A stretch of DNA of 64,000 nt from Glaesserella australis (GCF_003260095.1 NZ_PTPX01000001.1:1-64000); one strand, 5' to 3'; positions 48,017-60,319 are shown, numbered from the stretch's first letter. Program-made: numbers and translations. Notes: a model not told the origin generated them from the sequence alone.

Positions 48017-48550
48017 ATGTCTCGTGTTGCAAAAGCACCTGTCGCTGTTCCTGCCGGCGTTCAAGTAACTTTGAATGGTCAGCTATTAACAGTAAAAGGT
48101 AAAAATGGCGAGTTATCTCGCGAAATTCACAATGCAGTTGAAGTAAAATACGAAGCTGATACTTTAACATTTGCGCCAAAAGCGGGAATTGTTAATGCTG
48201 ATGCGCAAGCTGGTACAGCTCGTGCCCTTGTTAACGCAATGGTTATCGGTGTTACTGAAGGCTTTACTAAGAAATTGCAATTAGTGGGTGTTGGTTACAG
48301 AGCTCAAATGAAAGGCAACACTGTTGCATTAAGTTTAGGTTTCTCACACCCGGTTGAACATGAGTTGCCAGCAGGTGTAACTGGTGAATGTCCATCACAA
48401 ACTGAGATTATTCTTAAGTCTGCGGACAAACAGTTAATCGGTCAAGTGGCAGCTGATATTCGTGCATACCGCAAACCAGAGCCTTATAAAGGTAAAGGTG
48501 TACGTTACGCTGATGAAGTTGTACGTATTAAAGAAGCGAAGAAAAAGTAA
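48017..48550 (+). CDS. rplF: 50S ribosomal protein L6
   Basis: 177-residue protein of two similar alpha/beta domains, near the sarcin-ricin loop. It begins [17 protein letters not shown] and contains the L6 signature [17 protein letters not shown]. Confidence 0.99.
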   Translation: MSRVAKAPVAVPAGVQVTLNGQLLTVKGKNGELSREIHNAVEVKYEADTLTFAPKAGIVNADAQAGTARALVNAMVIGVTEGFTKKLQLVGVGYRAQMKGNTVALSLGFSHPVEHELPAGVTGECPSQTEIILKSADKQLIGQVAADIRAYRKPEPYKGKGVRYADEVVRIKEAKKK

Positions 48551-48564
48551 AGTAAGGTAACACT

Positions 48565-49433
<869 letters not shown>

Positions 49434-49439
49434 TTGAAT

Positions 49440-49616
49440 ATGGCTAAAATTAAAGTAACTCAAACTCGTAGCTCTATCGCTCGTTTACCGAAGCATAAAG
49501 CAACGTTGAAAGGCTTAGGTCTTCGTCATATTCGTCATACCGTAGAGTTAGAAGATACTCCAGCAGTACGTGGTATGATCAATCAAGTTTCATATATGGT
49601 TAAAGTGGAGGAATAA
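49440..49616 (+). CDS. rpmD: 50S ribosomal protein L30
   Basis: 58-residue protein ([31 protein letters not shown]). I chose ATG 49440 over an in-frame TTG at 49434 because the family begins here. Placed between rpsE and rplO as expected. Confidence 0.97.
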   Translation: MAKIKVTQTRSSIARLPKHKATLKGLGLRHIRHTVELEDTPAVRGMINQVSYMVKVEE

Positions 49617-49620
49617 TAGA

Positions 49621-50055
49621 ATGCGTTTAAATTCTCTTTCTCCAGCTGAAGGTGCTAAACACAGTGCAAAACGTTTAGGTCGTGGTATTGGTTCTGGTTT
49701 AGGTAAAACGGGTGGACGTGGTCACAAAGGTCAAAAATCTCGTACAGGCGGCGGTGTTCGTCGTGGTTTCGAGGGTGGTCAAATGCCTTTATACCGTCGT
49801 TTACCAAAATTTGGTTTTACTTCTCTTAAAGCATTACACGTAGCTGAAATTCGTTTAAGTGACTTAGCAAAAGTAGATGGTAATGTTGTAACTTTAGAAG
49901 CTCTTAAAGCGGCTAATGTCATCACAAAAGATATTTTATCTGCAAAAGTTATTCTTGCAGGTAAAGTTGAAAAAGCAGTTGTGGTGAAAGGCTTAGGTGT
50001 AACTAAAGGTGCTAAAGCTGCTATCGAAGCTGCTGGTGGTTCTATCGAGGAATAA
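49621..50055 (+). CDS. rplO: 50S ribosomal protein L15
   Basis: 144-residue late-assembly protein. The long glycine-rich N-terminal extension [42 protein letters not shown] is complete. It is followed 3 bases later by secY, the usual coupling. Confidence 0.99.
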   Translation: MRLNSLSPAEGAKHSAKRLGRGIGSGLGKTGGRGHKGQKSRTGGGVRRGFEGGQMPLYRRLPKFGFTSLKALHVAEIRLSDLAKVDGNVVTLEALKAANVITKDILSAKVILAGKVEKAVVVKGLGVTKGAKAAIEAAGGSIEE

Positions 50056-50058
50056 TAA

Positions 50059-51381
50059 ATGGCTAAACAACCAGGATATCAAGGTAATACCCAAAAAGGA
50101 ACTGGTGAATTAAAATCACGATTATTGTTTGTTTTAGGTGCTTTAATCGTTTTCCGTATCGGTTCTTTTATTCCTGTTCCTGGTATTGATGCTTCTGTAT
50201 TATCCGAGCTAGTACGACAACAGCAAGGCACCATCATTGATATGTTCAATATGTTCTCTGGTGGTGCTTTAAGTAGAGCTTCTATATTTGCATTAGGGAT
50301 TATGCCCTACATTTCAGCGTCAATTATTATTCAGTTATTGACTGCGGTACACCCAGCACTTGCCGAATTGAAAAAAGAAGGTGAAGCAGGGCGTCGTAAA
50401 ATTAGCAAATATACACGTTATGCTACGTTGTTATTAGCATTTATTCAGTCTATTGGTATTTCATTAGCCCTACCGAATATGCTAGCTGGATTAGTTCCTA
50501 ATCCAAATATGCTGTTCTATGTAACTTCTGTAATTAGTTTAGTAACAGGTACAATGTTCCTGATGTGGTTAGGTGAGCAAATCACTGAACGTGGCATTGG
50601 TAACGGTATCTCGTTAATTATCTTTGCAGGGATCGTTGCTGACTTACCGTCAGTAATTGGGCAGACGATTGAACAATCTCGCCAAGGTGAGATTTCATTA
50701 TTAGTGTTATTACTAATAGCTGTAGTCGCATTTGCTGTAACATATTTTGTTGTCTTCGTGGAACGTGGACAAAGAAGAATTGTTGTAAACTATGCAAGTC
50801 GCCAGCAGGGAAGAATGATGGCACCTGCAAGACAATCTCATTTACCATTAAAAGTTAATATGGCAGGGGTTATTCCTGCAATCTTCGCTTCAAGTATTAT
50901 TTTATTCCCTGCAACCATTGCACAATGGTTTGGAACAAGTGAAGGTTTTGAATGGTTATTTGATTTATCTCAGTTATTACAACCAGGTCAGCCGTTATAT
51001 GTTGTATTATTTACAATGGCTGTAATCTTCTTTGCATTCTTTTATACGGGAATGCAATATAATCCTCGTGATACAGCGGATAATTTGAAAAAATCAGGTG
51101 CGTTTGTACCAGGTTATCGACCAGGCGAGCAAACATCTCGTTATATCGATAAAGTAATGACACGTTTAACCTTAATTGGTGCGTTATATATTACCTTTGT
51201 TTGTTTGGTTCCTTATATCATAACATCATTATGGAAAGTATCTTTCCAATTAGGTGGTACTTCATTATTGATCGTTGTGGTTGTTATTATGGATTTCATC
51301 GCACAGGTTCAAAGTCATCTCATGTCTTTACAATATGACTCTGTGTTGAAGAAAGCCAATTTGAAAGGCTTAGGGCAATAG
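50059..51381 (+). CDS. secY: protein translocase subunit SecY
   Basis: 440-residue channel of the Sec translocon with 10 transmembrane helices. Visible elements are the plug and TM2 region ([34 protein letters not shown]) and the cytoplasmic loops with [19 protein letters not shown] and [21 protein letters not shown]. Highly AT-rich compared with the ribosomal genes, as expected from membrane codon content. SecE and SecG genes are outside the window. Confidence 0.99.
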   Translation: MAKQPGYQGNTQKGTGELKSRLLFVLGALIVFRIGSFIPVPGIDASVLSELVRQQQGTIIDMFNMFSGGALSRASIFALGIMPYISASIIIQLLTAVHPALAELKKEGEAGRRKISKYTRYATLLLAFIQSIGISLALPNMLAGLVPNPNMLFYVTSVISLVTGTMFLMWLGEQITERGIGNGISLIIFAGIVADLPSVIGQTIEQSRQGEISLLVLLLIAVVAFAVTYFVVFVERGQRRIVVNYASRQQGRMMAPARQSHLPLKVNMAGVIPAIFASSIILFPATIAQWFGTSEGFEWLFDLSQLLQPGQPLYVVLFTMAVIFFAFFYTGMQYNPRDTADNLKKSGAFVPGYRPGEQTSRYIDKVMTRLTLIGALYITFVCLVPYIITSLWKVSFQLGGTSLLIVVVVIMDFIAQVQSHLMSLQYDSVLKKANLKGLGQ

Positions 51382-51404
51382 CCCTTAGATCAAAAGGATA
51401 AGCA

Positions 51405-51518
51405 ATGAAAGTTCGTGCTTCAGTTAAAAGAATGTGTCGTAACTGCAAAGTTGTTAAACGTGAAGGTGTTGTACGCGTAATTTGTAGCGACCCTAAACAC
51501 AAACAACGTCAAGGTTAA
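51405..51518 (+). CDS. rpmJ: 50S ribosomal protein L36
   Basis: 37-residue zinc-binding form: [20 protein letters not shown], with the ligand set CRNC, then Cys27 and His32 ([13 protein letters not shown]). It lies 23 bases after secY with an AAGGAT ribosome-binding site and ends the spc operon. The stop codon overlaps a possible TTGACA hexamer. Confidence 0.96.
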   Translation: MKVRASVKRMCRNCKVVKREGVVRVICSDPKHKQRQG

Positions 51519-51531
51519 TTGACATTATTTC

Positions 51532-51560
51532 TTGCAAAGAACCTGCTGAGCAGTTATACT
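51532..51560 (+). promoter_or_regulatory. alpha operon promoter within a palindrome
   Basis: TTGCAA (-35), 17-base spacer, TATACT (-10). The -10 is embedded in a perfect 9-bp inverted repeat GCTGAGCAG / CTGCTCAGC (51545-51567). The promoter could drive rpsM-rpsK-rpsD-rpoA-rplQ independently of the spc operon. Confidence 0.7.
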
Positions 51561-51578
51561 GCTCAGCTCATTTCGTCC

Positions 51579-51629
51579 TGATATGCTGTTTGAGTATCCT
51601 GAAACGGGCTTTTCAAGATCAGCATATCA
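51579..51629 (+). promoter_or_regulatory. alpha operon leader structure (probable S4 target)
   Basis: TGATATGCTG and CAGCATATCA form a perfect 10-bp stem enclosing a further weak hairpin (CCTGAAACGGG), 27 bases before the GTG start of rpsM. In E. coli, S4 represses this operon by binding a pseudoknot at the same place; the pseudoknot itself was not modelled here. Confidence 0.65.
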
Positions 51630-51656
51630 ATAACTTTAGTTAAATAGGAGTGCATA

Positions 51657-52013
51657 GTGGCCCGTATTGCAGGCATTAACATTCCTGATCAAAAACACAC
51701 CGTAATCGCACTGACTGCTATTTATGGCATCGGTAAAACTCGTGCAAAAGCCATCTGTGCTGCAACGGGTATTGCTGAAGATGTGAAGATCAGAGAATTG
51801 TCTGAAGAGCAGATTGAAAAACTGCGTGAAGAAGTTGGTAAATTTACTGTCGAAGGTGATTTACGTCGTGAAGTAACTTTAAGCATCAAACGTCTTTTAG
51901 ACCTAGGTTGCTACCGTGGTTTACGTCATCGTCGTAGTTTACCAGTACGTGGTCAACGTACTAAGACTAATGCGCGTACTCGTAAGGGTCCACGCAAACC
52001 GATCAAAAAATAA
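51657..52013 (+). CDS. rpsM: 30S ribosomal protein S13
   Basis: 118-residue head protein that contacts the 50S subunit and the P-site tRNA ([25 protein letters not shown] start; basic tail [18 protein letters not shown]). It uses a GTG start with TAGGAG upstream, as does E. coli rpsM, where the weak start takes part in S4 control. Confidence 0.99.
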   Translation: MARIAGINIPDQKHTVIALTAIYGIGKTRAKAICAATGIAEDVKIRELSEEQIEKLREEVGKFTVEGDLRREVTLSIKRLLDLGCYRGLRHRRSLPVRGQRTKTNARTRKGPRKPIKK

Positions 52014-52026
52014 TCGGAGTAGATAA

Positions 52027-52419
<393 letters not shown>

Positions 52420-52447
52420 TTGACGTTAGGATAATTGGAGAAAGAAA

Positions 52448-53068
52448 ATGGCAAGATATTTGGGTCCAAAACTCAAGCTAAGCCGTCGTGAAGGTACCGA
52501 TTTATTCCTTAAATCAGGTGTTCGCGCGATCGAGTCAAAATGTAAAATTGATACAGCACCAGGTCAACACGGTGCTCGTAAACCACGTTTATCTGACTAT
52601 GGTAGTCAGTTACGTGAAAAACAAAAAGTTCGCCGTATCTATGGTATTTTAGAACGTCAGTTCCGTAACTACTATAAAGAAGCTAACCGCTTAAAAGGCA
52701 ATACCGGTGAGAACTTATTAGTATTGTTAGAAGGTCGTTTAGACAACGTTGTTTACCGTATGGGTTTCGCTGCTACTCGTGCTGAAGCACGTCAGTTAGT
52801 TAGCCACAAATCTATCGTGGTAAATGGTCGTGTTGTAAACATCCCTTCATACCAAGTTTCTGTTGATGATGTCATTGCTGTTCGTGAGAAATCTAAAAAA
52901 CAAGCACGTATCAAAGCATCATTAGAGTTAGCAACTCAACGTGAAAAACCAACTTGGTTAGAAGTTGATGCAACTAAAATGGAAGGTGTATTTAAACGTA
53001 CTCCTGAGCGTTCTGATCTATCAGCAGATATTAATGAACATCTGATCGTTGAGCTTTACTCTAAATAA
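52448..53068 (+). CDS. rpsD: 30S ribosomal protein S4
   Basis: 206-residue primary 16S rRNA binder and likely repressor of this operon. It starts [26 protein letters not shown] and contains the S4 domain [39 protein letters not shown]. Confidence 0.99.
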   Translation: MARYLGPKLKLSRREGTDLFLKSGVRAIESKCKIDTAPGQHGARKPRLSDYGSQLREKQKVRRIYGILERQFRNYYKEANRLKGNTGENLLVLLEGRLDNVVYRMGFAATRAEARQLVSHKSIVVNGRVVNIPSYQVSVDDVIAVREKSKKQARIKASLELATQREKPTWLEVDATKMEGVFKRTPERSDLSADINEHLIVELYSK

Positions 53069-53100
53069 TAGTTAAAGCTTAAAAGCAAAGAGAGGATAAA

Positions 53101-54090
53101 ATGCAGGGTTCTGTAACAGAATTTTTAAAGCCACACTTAGTGAACATTGAGCAAATTAGTTCAACTCACGCAAAAGTGACCTTAGAGCCGTTAGAGCGTG
53201 GTTTTGGCCACACTTTAGGTAACGCACTTCGTCGCATTTTACTTTCATCTATGCCTGGTTGCGCAGTTACAGAAGTAGAAATTGATGGTGTATTGCATGA
53301 ATACAGCAGCAAAGAAGGCGTGCAAGAAGATATTCTTGAAGTATTGTTAAACCTTAAAGGTCTAGCGGTAAAAGTGCAAAATAAAGATGATATTATTTTG
53401 ACACTCACTAAATCTGGGATTGGCCCTGTAACTGCAGCCGACATTACTCACGATGGTGATGTTGAAATTGTGAATCCAGAACACGTAATCTGTAACTTAA
53501 CGGATAAAAACGCATCAATTAATATGCGTATCCGTGTACAACGTGGTCGTGGTTATGTACCCGCATCAGCGCGTGTACATACACAAGATGATGATCGCCC
53601 AATCGGTCGCTTGTTAGTAGATGCACGTTTTAGCCCAGTAGATCGCATTGCCTACAATGTTGAAGCTGCTCGTGTTGAACAACGTACAGACTTAGATAAG
53701 CTCGTTATTGAGATGGAAACTAACGGAACATTAGATCCTGAAGAAGCCATCCGTCGTGCTGCAACGATTTTAGCAGAGCAACTCGCTGCATTCGTTGATT
53801 TGCGTGATGTTCGTCAGCCAGAAGTGAAAGAAGAAAAACCGGAGTTTGATCCAATTCTTCTTCGTCCAGTAGATGACTTAGAGCTGACAGTTCGTTCTGC
53901 TAACTGTTTGAAAGCAGAGACAATTCACTATATCGGTGATTTAGTGCAACGTACAGAAGTTGAGTTATTAAAAACACCTAACCTTGGTAAGAAATCTCTT
54001 ACTGAGATCAAAGATGTTCTTGCTTCTCGTGGCTTATCACTGGGTATGCGCCTTGAGAATTGGCCTCCAGCAAGTATTGCTGAAGACTAA
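53101..54090 (+). CDS. rpoA: RNA polymerase subunit alpha
   Basis: 329-residue subunit that nucleates RNA polymerase assembly. The N-terminal domain has [25 protein letters not shown]; the flexible linker (about 235-248) leads to the C-terminal domain with [39 protein letters not shown]. The 265-determinant region that binds UP elements and class I CRP is intact, relevant to the class I CRP sites proposed for tna and ula. Confidence 0.99.
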   Translation: MQGSVTEFLKPHLVNIEQISSTHAKVTLEPLERGFGHTLGNALRRILLSSMPGCAVTEVEIDGVLHEYSSKEGVQEDILEVLLNLKGLAVKVQNKDDIILTLTKSGIGPVTAADITHDGDVEIVNPEHVICNLTDKNASINMRIRVQRGRGYVPASARVHTQDDDRPIGRLLVDARFSPVDRIAYNVEAARVEQRTDLDKLVIEMETNGTLDPEEAIRRAATILAEQLAAFVDLRDVRQPEVKEEKPEFDPILLRPVDDLELTVRSANCLKAETIHYIGDLVQRTEVELLKTPNLGKKSLTEIKDVLASRGLSLGMRLENWPPASIAED

Positions 54091-54125
54091 TTTTAGGTTT
54101 AGATTTTCTTAGAAGGAATAAGGTT

Positions 54126-54509
54126 ATGCGCCATCGTAAGAGTGGACGTCAACTAAACCGTAACAGCAGCCATCGTCAAGCGCTGTTCCGTAATTTAGCA
54201 AGTGCATTGGTTAGTCACGAAATTATCAAGACTACATTACCAAAAGCAAAAGAATTACGCCGTGTAGTTGAACCATTAATTACTTTAGCAAAAGTAGATA
54301 GCGTTGCTAATCGTCGTTTAGCTTTTGCTCGTACTCGCAACATCGAAACCGTTGCTAAATTATTCAATGAATTAGGTCCACGTTTTGCAAATCGTGCGGG
54401 TGGTTATACTCGTATCTTAAAATGTGGTTTCCGTGCAGGTGACAACGCGCCAATGGCTTACATTGAGTTAGTTGATCGTCCTGAAGTTGCTGAACAAGCA
54501 GCAGAATAA
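54126..54509 (+). CDS. rplQ: 50S ribosomal protein L17
   Basis: 127-residue protein ([45 protein letters not shown]). Last gene of the alpha operon; a strong terminator follows 15 bases later. Confidence 0.99.
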   Translation: MRHRKSGRQLNRNSSHRQALFRNLASALVSHEIIKTTLPKAKELRRVVEPLITLAKVDSVANRRLAFARTRNIETVAKLFNELGPRFANRAGGYTRILKCGFRAGDNAPMAYIELVDRPEVAEQAAE

Positions 54510-54524
54510 TTTTTTATTCAACTT

Positions 54525-54556
54525 AAAAGCCCGATATTTATCGGGCTTTTGTTTTT
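54525..54556 (+). terminator. alpha operon terminator
   Basis: Stem AAAAGCCCGA / TCGGGCTTTT with a short loop, then GTTTTT. It closes the block of ribosomal protein genes begun at 40841. An uptake-signal core (AAGCGGTCAGA) follows directly. Confidence 0.92.
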
Positions 54557-54709
54557 ATAAGCGGTCAGAATAATTCAGACTTTTGCAAGTTGTACATTAT
54601 TTCATTTTAATAAATACTCTTTTCACTTTTGGTTATTTTATTTCTTCTCCTTAATCATTTAGACTTAACCTTGTTCAATTATTCTCTAAAGCGATATTAA
54701 GGAATTTCA

Positions 54710-55297
54710 ATGAAAAATGTATTAGTCATCAAATCCAGTATTCTTGCTGACAACTCTACTTCTAATAAATTAGTAGATTATCTCAAATCTAAAATCACAG
54801 CCAACATCACGGAACACGATTTTGGGGTAAATCCATTACCGTACTACGATCTTAATGCAGCGTCAGGTACACGTGGTGAGCCACAAAATGATGCTCAGCG
54901 TGCTGCTCTTGATCTTTCTAACAAATTAATTGGTGAAGTAAATAACAGTGATGTGCTTGTTTTTGCTGTACCAATGTATAACTTAGGTATCCCTGCACAG
55001 CTTAAAACCTATATCGACTACTTAAACCGTGCAGGTGTGACATTCCGTTATACTGCAAATGGTCCAGAAGGCTTAATTAAAGGAAAAAAAGCCGTTGTGG
55101 TACTTGCTCACGGTGGCATTTATAAAGATGGTCCAGCAGATTTAACTAAAATGTATATGCAAACGGTATTAAACTTTATTGGTATTACCGATGTTGAGTT
55201 TGTCTATGCCGAAGGGATTGGCTACGGTCCAGAAGTTGCGGCTAAAGCAGGCGAAGCGGCGAAAGTCGAGTTAGATCGTATCGCTCAAACATTATAA
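54710..55297 (+). CDS. azoR: FMN-dependent NADH:quinone/azo oxidoreductase
   Basis: 195-residue flavodoxin-fold homodimer, similar to E. coli AzoR (201). It begins KNVLVIKSSILADNSTSNKL, with FMN phosphate contacts at S-S and S-T, the flavin-binding PMYNLGIPAQLKTYIDYLNRAG and the VVLAHGGIYKDG loop. It probably reduces quinones and azo or nitro compounds to protect against thiol stress. It is a single-gene unit with its own terminator; no regulator is adjacent. Confidence 0.94.
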   Translation: MKNVLVIKSSILADNSTSNKLVDYLKSKITANITEHDFGVNPLPYYDLNAASGTRGEPQNDAQRAALDLSNKLIGEVNNSDVLVFAVPMYNLGIPAQLKTYIDYLNRAGVTFRYTANGPEGLIKGKKAVVVLAHGGIYKDGPADLTKMYMQTVLNFIGITDVEFVYAEGIGYGPEVAAKAGEAAKVELDRIAQTL

Positions 55298-55303
55298 TCT
55301 TGA

Positions 55304-55336
55304 TAAACACCGTCTTACATTAGACGGTGTTTTTTA
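55304..55336 (+). terminator. azoR terminator
   Basis: AACACCGTC / GACGGTGTT stem with loop TTACATTA and a T tract, about 8 bases after the azoR stop. Confidence 0.92.
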
Positions 55337-55464
55337 TTTGCAACCGTTTGTCTTTTATTCATATCAAATAACCGCACTATATTTACAAATAATCATTCCA
55401 ATCTGACCGCTTTTCAGTTAGTCTACCAAAGAATATTTGTTATCTTAATTTAAGGAAACTCACT

Positions 55465-57123
55465 ATGGAAACTCTCTTTAAAGTAGCACAAAACTGGTTA
55501 GATCAAGATCCTGATTTAGAAACTCATGCAGAGTTGGAGCAACTCATTTCACAAGCGAAATCGGGCGATGCGAAAGCACAAGCTGAATTGGCTAGCCGTT
55601 TTGATGGACGTTTACAATTCGGTACGGCAGGTTTACGTGGACGCTTACAAGCAGGTTCAATGGGTATGAACCGTGTGCTTGTGGCTCAAGCCTCCGCAGG
55701 TTTAGCGGAGTTCCTTAAAGGCTATGATAAAGAGCCGTCTATTGTGTTAGGTTACGATGGACGCAAAAATTCAGATGTGTTTGCTCGTGATACCGCAGAA
55801 ATTATGGCAGCAGCAGGGATTAAAACCTATCTTCTTCCACGCAAATTACCAACCCCAGTGCTTGCTTATGCGATCAAATATTTCGACACCACCGCAGGTG
55901 TAATGGTAACTGCAAGCCACAACCCACCAGAAGATAACGGCTATAAAGTTTATTTAGGTAAAGCGAACGGCGGTGGTCAAATTGTGTCACCAGCAGACCA
56001 AGAAATTGCCGCTTGCATTGATAAAGTTGCTCAAGGCAATATCAAAGATTTACCACGTAGCGAAAATTATGTGGTATTAGATGATGAAATCGTTGATGCC
56101 TATATTGCAAAAACCGCAAGCCTTGCGAAAGAGCCACAAGTGGATATTAACTACGTTTATACCGCAATGCACGGCGTGGGCTATGAAGTACTAAGTAAAA
56201 CCCTTGCGAAAGCTGGCTTACCACAACCGCACATCGTGGCAGATCAAGTATGGCCAGACGGCACTTTCCCAACGGTAAACTTCCCGAACCCAGAAGAGAA
56301 AGGGGCATTAGACTTAGCGATTAAAGTGGCGAAAGAAAAAAATGCTGAGTTCATCATTGCCAACGACCCAGATGCAGACCGTTTAGCAGTTGCAGTGCCA
56401 GATACTCAAGGCAATTGGAAAGTACTACACGGCAATGTGATCGGCTGTTTCTTAGGTTGGTATTTGGCGAAACAATACCACGCTGCGGGCAAAAAAGGTG
56501 TATTAGCTTGCTCACTTGTTTCTTCTCCAGCTTTGGCTGAAATTGCGAAGAAATACGGCTTCCAGTCAGAAGAAACGCTAACAGGCTTCAAATATATCGG
56601 TAAAGTTGATGGCTTATTATTCGGTTTTGAAGAAGCGTTAGGCTACTTAGTTGATCCTGATAAAGTGCGTGATAAAGACGGTATCTCTGCGGCAATTATG
56701 TTCTTAGATTTAGTGCGTAATCTTAAAAAACAAGGCAAAACCCTTGCAGACTATGCAGAAGATTTCACTAAAGAGTTTGGGGCTTATGTAAGCGGTCAGA
56801 TTTCTATCCGCGTAAGCGATTTATCTGAAATCGGCAAATTGATGACTGCATTACGTACTAACCCACCAAGCGAAGTCGGTGGTTTTAAAGTGGCGACATT
56901 CTTAGACCACACCAAAACCGATCGTCAAAGCGATATTTTAGTGTTCGTCCTTGAAAATGGCAGCCGTTTAATCGCACGTCCGTCTGGTACAGAACCGAAG
57001 ATCAAGTTCTACTTAGACGCTCGTGGCACGGATCCGAAAAATGCCGAAGAAGTGTTAGCACAGTTTGACGCAAGTGTTCGTGAAATCCTTCGTCAAGAGC
57101 AATATGGCAAACAAGACTGCTAA
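55465..57123 (+). CDS. alpha-D-phosphohexomutase (phosphoglucomutase/phosphomannomutase)
   Basis: 552-residue four-domain enzyme that moves phosphate between C1 and C6 of hexoses. The phosphoserine loop is VTASHNPPEDNGYKVY, the Mg loop is NDPDADRLAVAV, the sugar-binding loop is FGFEEALGYLVDP and the phosphate-binding loop is RPSGTEPKIKFYLD. It is longer than E. coli CpsG or GlmM (about 450) and closer to the PgcA-type long mutases. It could supply glucose 1-phosphate for UDP-glucose, the donor used by the N-glucosyltransferase at 6.6 kb; that link is inference. Confidence 0.92.
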   Translation: METLFKVAQNWLDQDPDLETHAELEQLISQAKSGDAKAQAELASRFDGRLQFGTAGLRGRLQAGSMGMNRVLVAQASAGLAEFLKGYDKEPSIVLGYDGRKNSDVFARDTAEIMAAAGIKTYLLPRKLPTPVLAYAIKYFDTTAGVMVTASHNPPEDNGYKVYLGKANGGGQIVSPADQEIAACIDKVAQGNIKDLPRSENYVVLDDEIVDAYIAKTASLAKEPQVDINYVYTAMHGVGYEVLSKTLAKAGLPQPHIVADQVWPDGTFPTVNFPNPEEKGALDLAIKVAKEKNAEFIIANDPDADRLAVAVPDTQGNWKVLHGNVIGCFLGWYLAKQYHAAGKKGVLACSLVSSPALAEIAKKYGFQSEETLTGFKYIGKVDGLLFGFEEALGYLVDPDKVRDKDGISAAIMFLDLVRNLKKQGKTLADYAEDFTKEFGAYVSGQISIRVSDLSEIGKLMTALRTNPPSEVGGFKVATFLDHTKTDRQSDILVFVLENGSRLIARPSGTEPKIKFYLDARGTDPKNAEEVLAQFDASVREILRQEQYGKQDC

Positions 57124-57140
57124 TTACAAAATTTAAGTTA

Positions 57141-57175
57141 AAAAACACCGCTTGTAAGGCGGTGTTTTTATTTTC
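57141..57175 (+). terminator. phosphohexomutase gene terminator
   Basis: AAAACACCGC / GCGGTGTTTT stem with loop TTGTAAG and T-rich tail, 18 bases after the stop codon. The centre contains an uptake-like ACCGCTTGT. Confidence 0.92.
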
Positions 57176-57190
57176 TAGTGGGACTGATCC

Positions 57191-57218
57191 TTGCCTTTTC
57201 GTAAAAAATCCGTATAAT
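57191..57218 (+). promoter_or_regulatory. rpsP operon promoter
   Basis: TTGCCT (-35), 16-base spacer and TATAAT (-10), giving a start near 57225 and a leader of about 90 bases before rpsP. An uptake-like CACCGCTTGTTC lies at the expected start site. Confidence 0.75.
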
Positions 57219-57255
57219 TCCACCGCTTGTTCTCTCTTTTTTGAACAAGTTTCGC

Positions 57256-57286
57256 ACCCTCACCTCGAACGAGGGTTTTCTTTTTT
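57256..57286 (+). promoter_or_regulatory. rpsP leader hairpin, terminator-like
   Basis: ACCCTC and GAGGGT pair around ACCTCGAAC, followed by TTTCTTTTTT. It has the shape of an intrinsic terminator yet lies inside the leader, 29 bases before rpsP. It is a candidate attenuator for the rpsP-rimM-trmD-rplS operon. Confidence 0.6.
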
Positions 57287-57314
57287 ACTATCATTAAACT
57301 TTTAGAGGACGGTT

Positions 57315-57563
57315 ATGGTAACCATTCGTTTATCTCGTGGCGGAGCTAAAAAACGCCCATTCTATCAAATCGTTGTCGCTGACAGCCGTAGCCCACGCGA
57401 CGGTCGTTTCATCGAGCGTATCGGTTTCTTCAATCCTATCGCAACGGGTAACGCAGAACGTTTACGTTTAGACGTTGCAGCAGTTGATGCTTGGGTTGCT
57501 AAAGGTGCATCACTTTCTGATCGTGTTGCAGTATTAGTGAAAGAAGCGCGTAAAGCAGCTTAA
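57315..57563 (+). CDS. rpsP: 30S ribosomal protein S16
   Basis: 82-residue 30S assembly protein ([41 protein letters not shown]). It is the first gene of the conserved rpsP-rimM-trmD-rplS operon, though ffh, often upstream, is not here. Confidence 0.99.
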   Translation: MVTIRLSRGGAKKRPFYQIVVADSRSPRDGRFIERIGFFNPIATGNAERLRLDVAAVDAWVAKGASLSDRVAVLVKEARKAA

Positions 57564-57590
57564 TTCCACAAATTAAATAAGTAGGTGAAT

Positions 57591-58118
57591 ATGAGCGAGC
57601 AAAAAATTGAAGTTGTCGGAAAATTAGGTTCAACCTATGGTATCCGTGGCTGGCTACGTCTTTATTCATCGACAGAATATCCTGAAAGCATTTTCGACTA
57701 TCAGCCGTGGTTTTTAAAAATTAAAGGGCAATGGCAACCAGTTGAACTCGAAAGCTGGCGTTATCATAACAATGATTTGATTGTGAAATTAAAAGGCACA
57801 GAAGACCGTGAAGCCGCACAGCTCTTAACCAACGCAGAAATCGGCGTGGATTTGGCGGTGTTTCCTGAATTGGAAGAAGGGGATTATTACTGGCACGATT
57901 TAATCGGCTGTCAAGTGGTGAACCTTGAAGGCTATGCAATGGGAACGGTGACCGAAATGATGGAAACAGGTTCAAATGATGTGTTAGTGGTAAAAGCAGG
58001 CAGTAAAGATGCTTTTGGTAAGCAAGAACGATTAATTCCGTTCTTATATGAACAAGTAGTTAAAAGAGTAGATCTCGCCACCAAAACAATTACGGTGGAT
58101 TGGGACGCTGGTTTCTAA
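57591..58118 (+). CDS. rimM: 16S rRNA processing protein RimM
   Basis: 175-residue maturation factor for the 30S head that binds S19. The N-terminal RimM domain has [33 protein letters not shown]; a PRC-barrel follows ([37 protein letters not shown]). I chose ATG 57591; an in-frame GTG at 57585 would add 2 residues. Confidence 0.98.
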   Translation: MSEQKIEVVGKLGSTYGIRGWLRLYSSTEYPESIFDYQPWFLKIKGQWQPVELESWRYHNNDLIVKLKGTEDREAAQLLTNAEIGVDLAVFPELEEGDYYWHDLIGCQVVNLEGYAMGTVTEMMETGSNDVLVVKAGSKDAFGKQERLIPFLYEQVVKRVDLATKTITVDWDAGF

Positions 58119-58166
58119 CCTCAGGTATGCAGTGAGCTTTAGCAGTCGCATTTCGTAGGTGACAAT

Positions 58167-59298
<1,132 letters not shown>

Positions 59299-59327
59299 TT
59301 TTCGCTTATGCGTTGATGCAAAAATCG

Positions 59328-59356
59328 GAAGCCTTGGGGAAACCCAAGGCTTTTTT
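59328..59356 (+). terminator. rpsP operon terminator
   Basis: Perfect 10-bp stem AAGCCTTGGG / CCCAAGGCTT capped by a GAAA tetraloop, followed by T residues. Confidence 0.94.
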
Positions 59357-59427
59357 GATCTTTATCCTTGTTATTTTGTTTCTAAAACAGGCATAATCCC
59401 TTTTATTTTATTTCATAGGGCAAATTT

Positions 59428-60243
59428 ATGATCAACAAAGATACTCAACTCTGTATGTCCTTATCGGGCAGACCGGGGAATACAGGCACTTATTTTCACA
59501 ACTACCTTTATCAGAAACTAGGCTTAAATTTTGTCTATAAAGCTTTTACGACAAAAGATATTGAACATGCCGTTAAAGGTGTGAGAGCGTTAGGGATTCG
59601 TGGCTGTGCCGTTTCTATGCCGTTTAAAGAAGCTTGTATGCCGTTTTTAGATGAAATTGATGCGTCAGCTCAAGCGATTGAATCCGTGAATACCATTGTA
59701 AATACAGACGGTTATCTGAAGGCTTACAATACGGACTACATTGCGATTGAAAAATTAATTGCAAAATATCGGCTTGATCCGACCGCTTGTGTGATTGTTC
59801 AAGGCAGTGGCGGAATGGCAAAAGCAGTAGTCGCAGCTTTTAAACATTCAGGCTTCGCTAATCTGAAGGTTTATGCTCGTAACGCCGAAACAGGAACATA
59901 TTTGGCACAGCTTTATGGCTATGATTACATTGATAGCCTTGAAAATCAGCAGGCAGATATTTTAGTCAATGTCACGCCGATTGGTATGAAAGGCGGTAAA
60001 GAAGAGTTTGATCTATCCTTCCCTGAAATGATGATCCAACAGGCTAAAACGGCTTTTGACGTGGTTGCAATGCCAGCGGAGACGCCGTTGATTAAGTATG
60101 CACAAGCGCAAGGTAAGCAGGTGATTTCAGGGGCTGAAGTGATGACATTACAGGCGGTAGAGCAGTTTGTGCTTTATACGGGGATTCGCCCTGAAGATGA
60201 TCTGATTGCAGAAGCGGCTGCATTTTCAAGATCAAATCCATAG
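59428..60243 (+). CDS. shikimate dehydrogenase-like protein (SdhL/HI0607 type)
   Basis: 271-residue NADP-binding protein of the AroE superfamily. The catalytic-lysine motif is SMPFKEACMPFLDE, followed by SVNTIVNTDG and AYNTDYIAIEKL (conserved Asn and Asp). The Rossmann loop is QGSGGMAKAV instead of the usual GxGGxA-R. It starts MINKDTQLCMSLSGRPGNTGTYFHN, as in the H. influenzae HI0607 subclass, which is distinct from true AroE; its physiological substrate is unclear. It stands alone and is convergent with nudF. Confidence 0.9.
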   Translation: MINKDTQLCMSLSGRPGNTGTYFHNYLYQKLGLNFVYKAFTTKDIEHAVKGVRALGIRGCAVSMPFKEACMPFLDEIDASAQAIESVNTIVNTDGYLKAYNTDYIAIEKLIAKYRLDPTACVIVQGSGGMAKAVVAAFKHSGFANLKVYARNAETGTYLAQLYGYDYIDSLENQQADILVNVTPIGMKGGKEEFDLSFPEMMIQQAKTAFDVVAMPAETPLIKYAQAQGKQVISGAEVMTLQAVEQFVLYTGIRPEDDLIAEAAAFSRSNP

Positions 60244-60249
60244 CATGTC

Positions 60250-60307
60250 ACAAGCGGTAAGATCTCAACAAAGATTTGCAAATTGTCTGAGCGATCTTAC
60301 CGCTTGT
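60250..60307. terminator. inverted pair of uptake signals between sdhL-type gene and nudF
   Basis: ACAAGCGGTAAGATC and GATCTTACCGCTTGT are perfect complements (15 bp) 28 bases apart. They lie between convergent genes. Like the other pairs in this window, they probably serve both as uptake sites and as a terminator. Confidence 0.75.
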
Positions 60308-60319
60308 ATGGTGAGTAAT

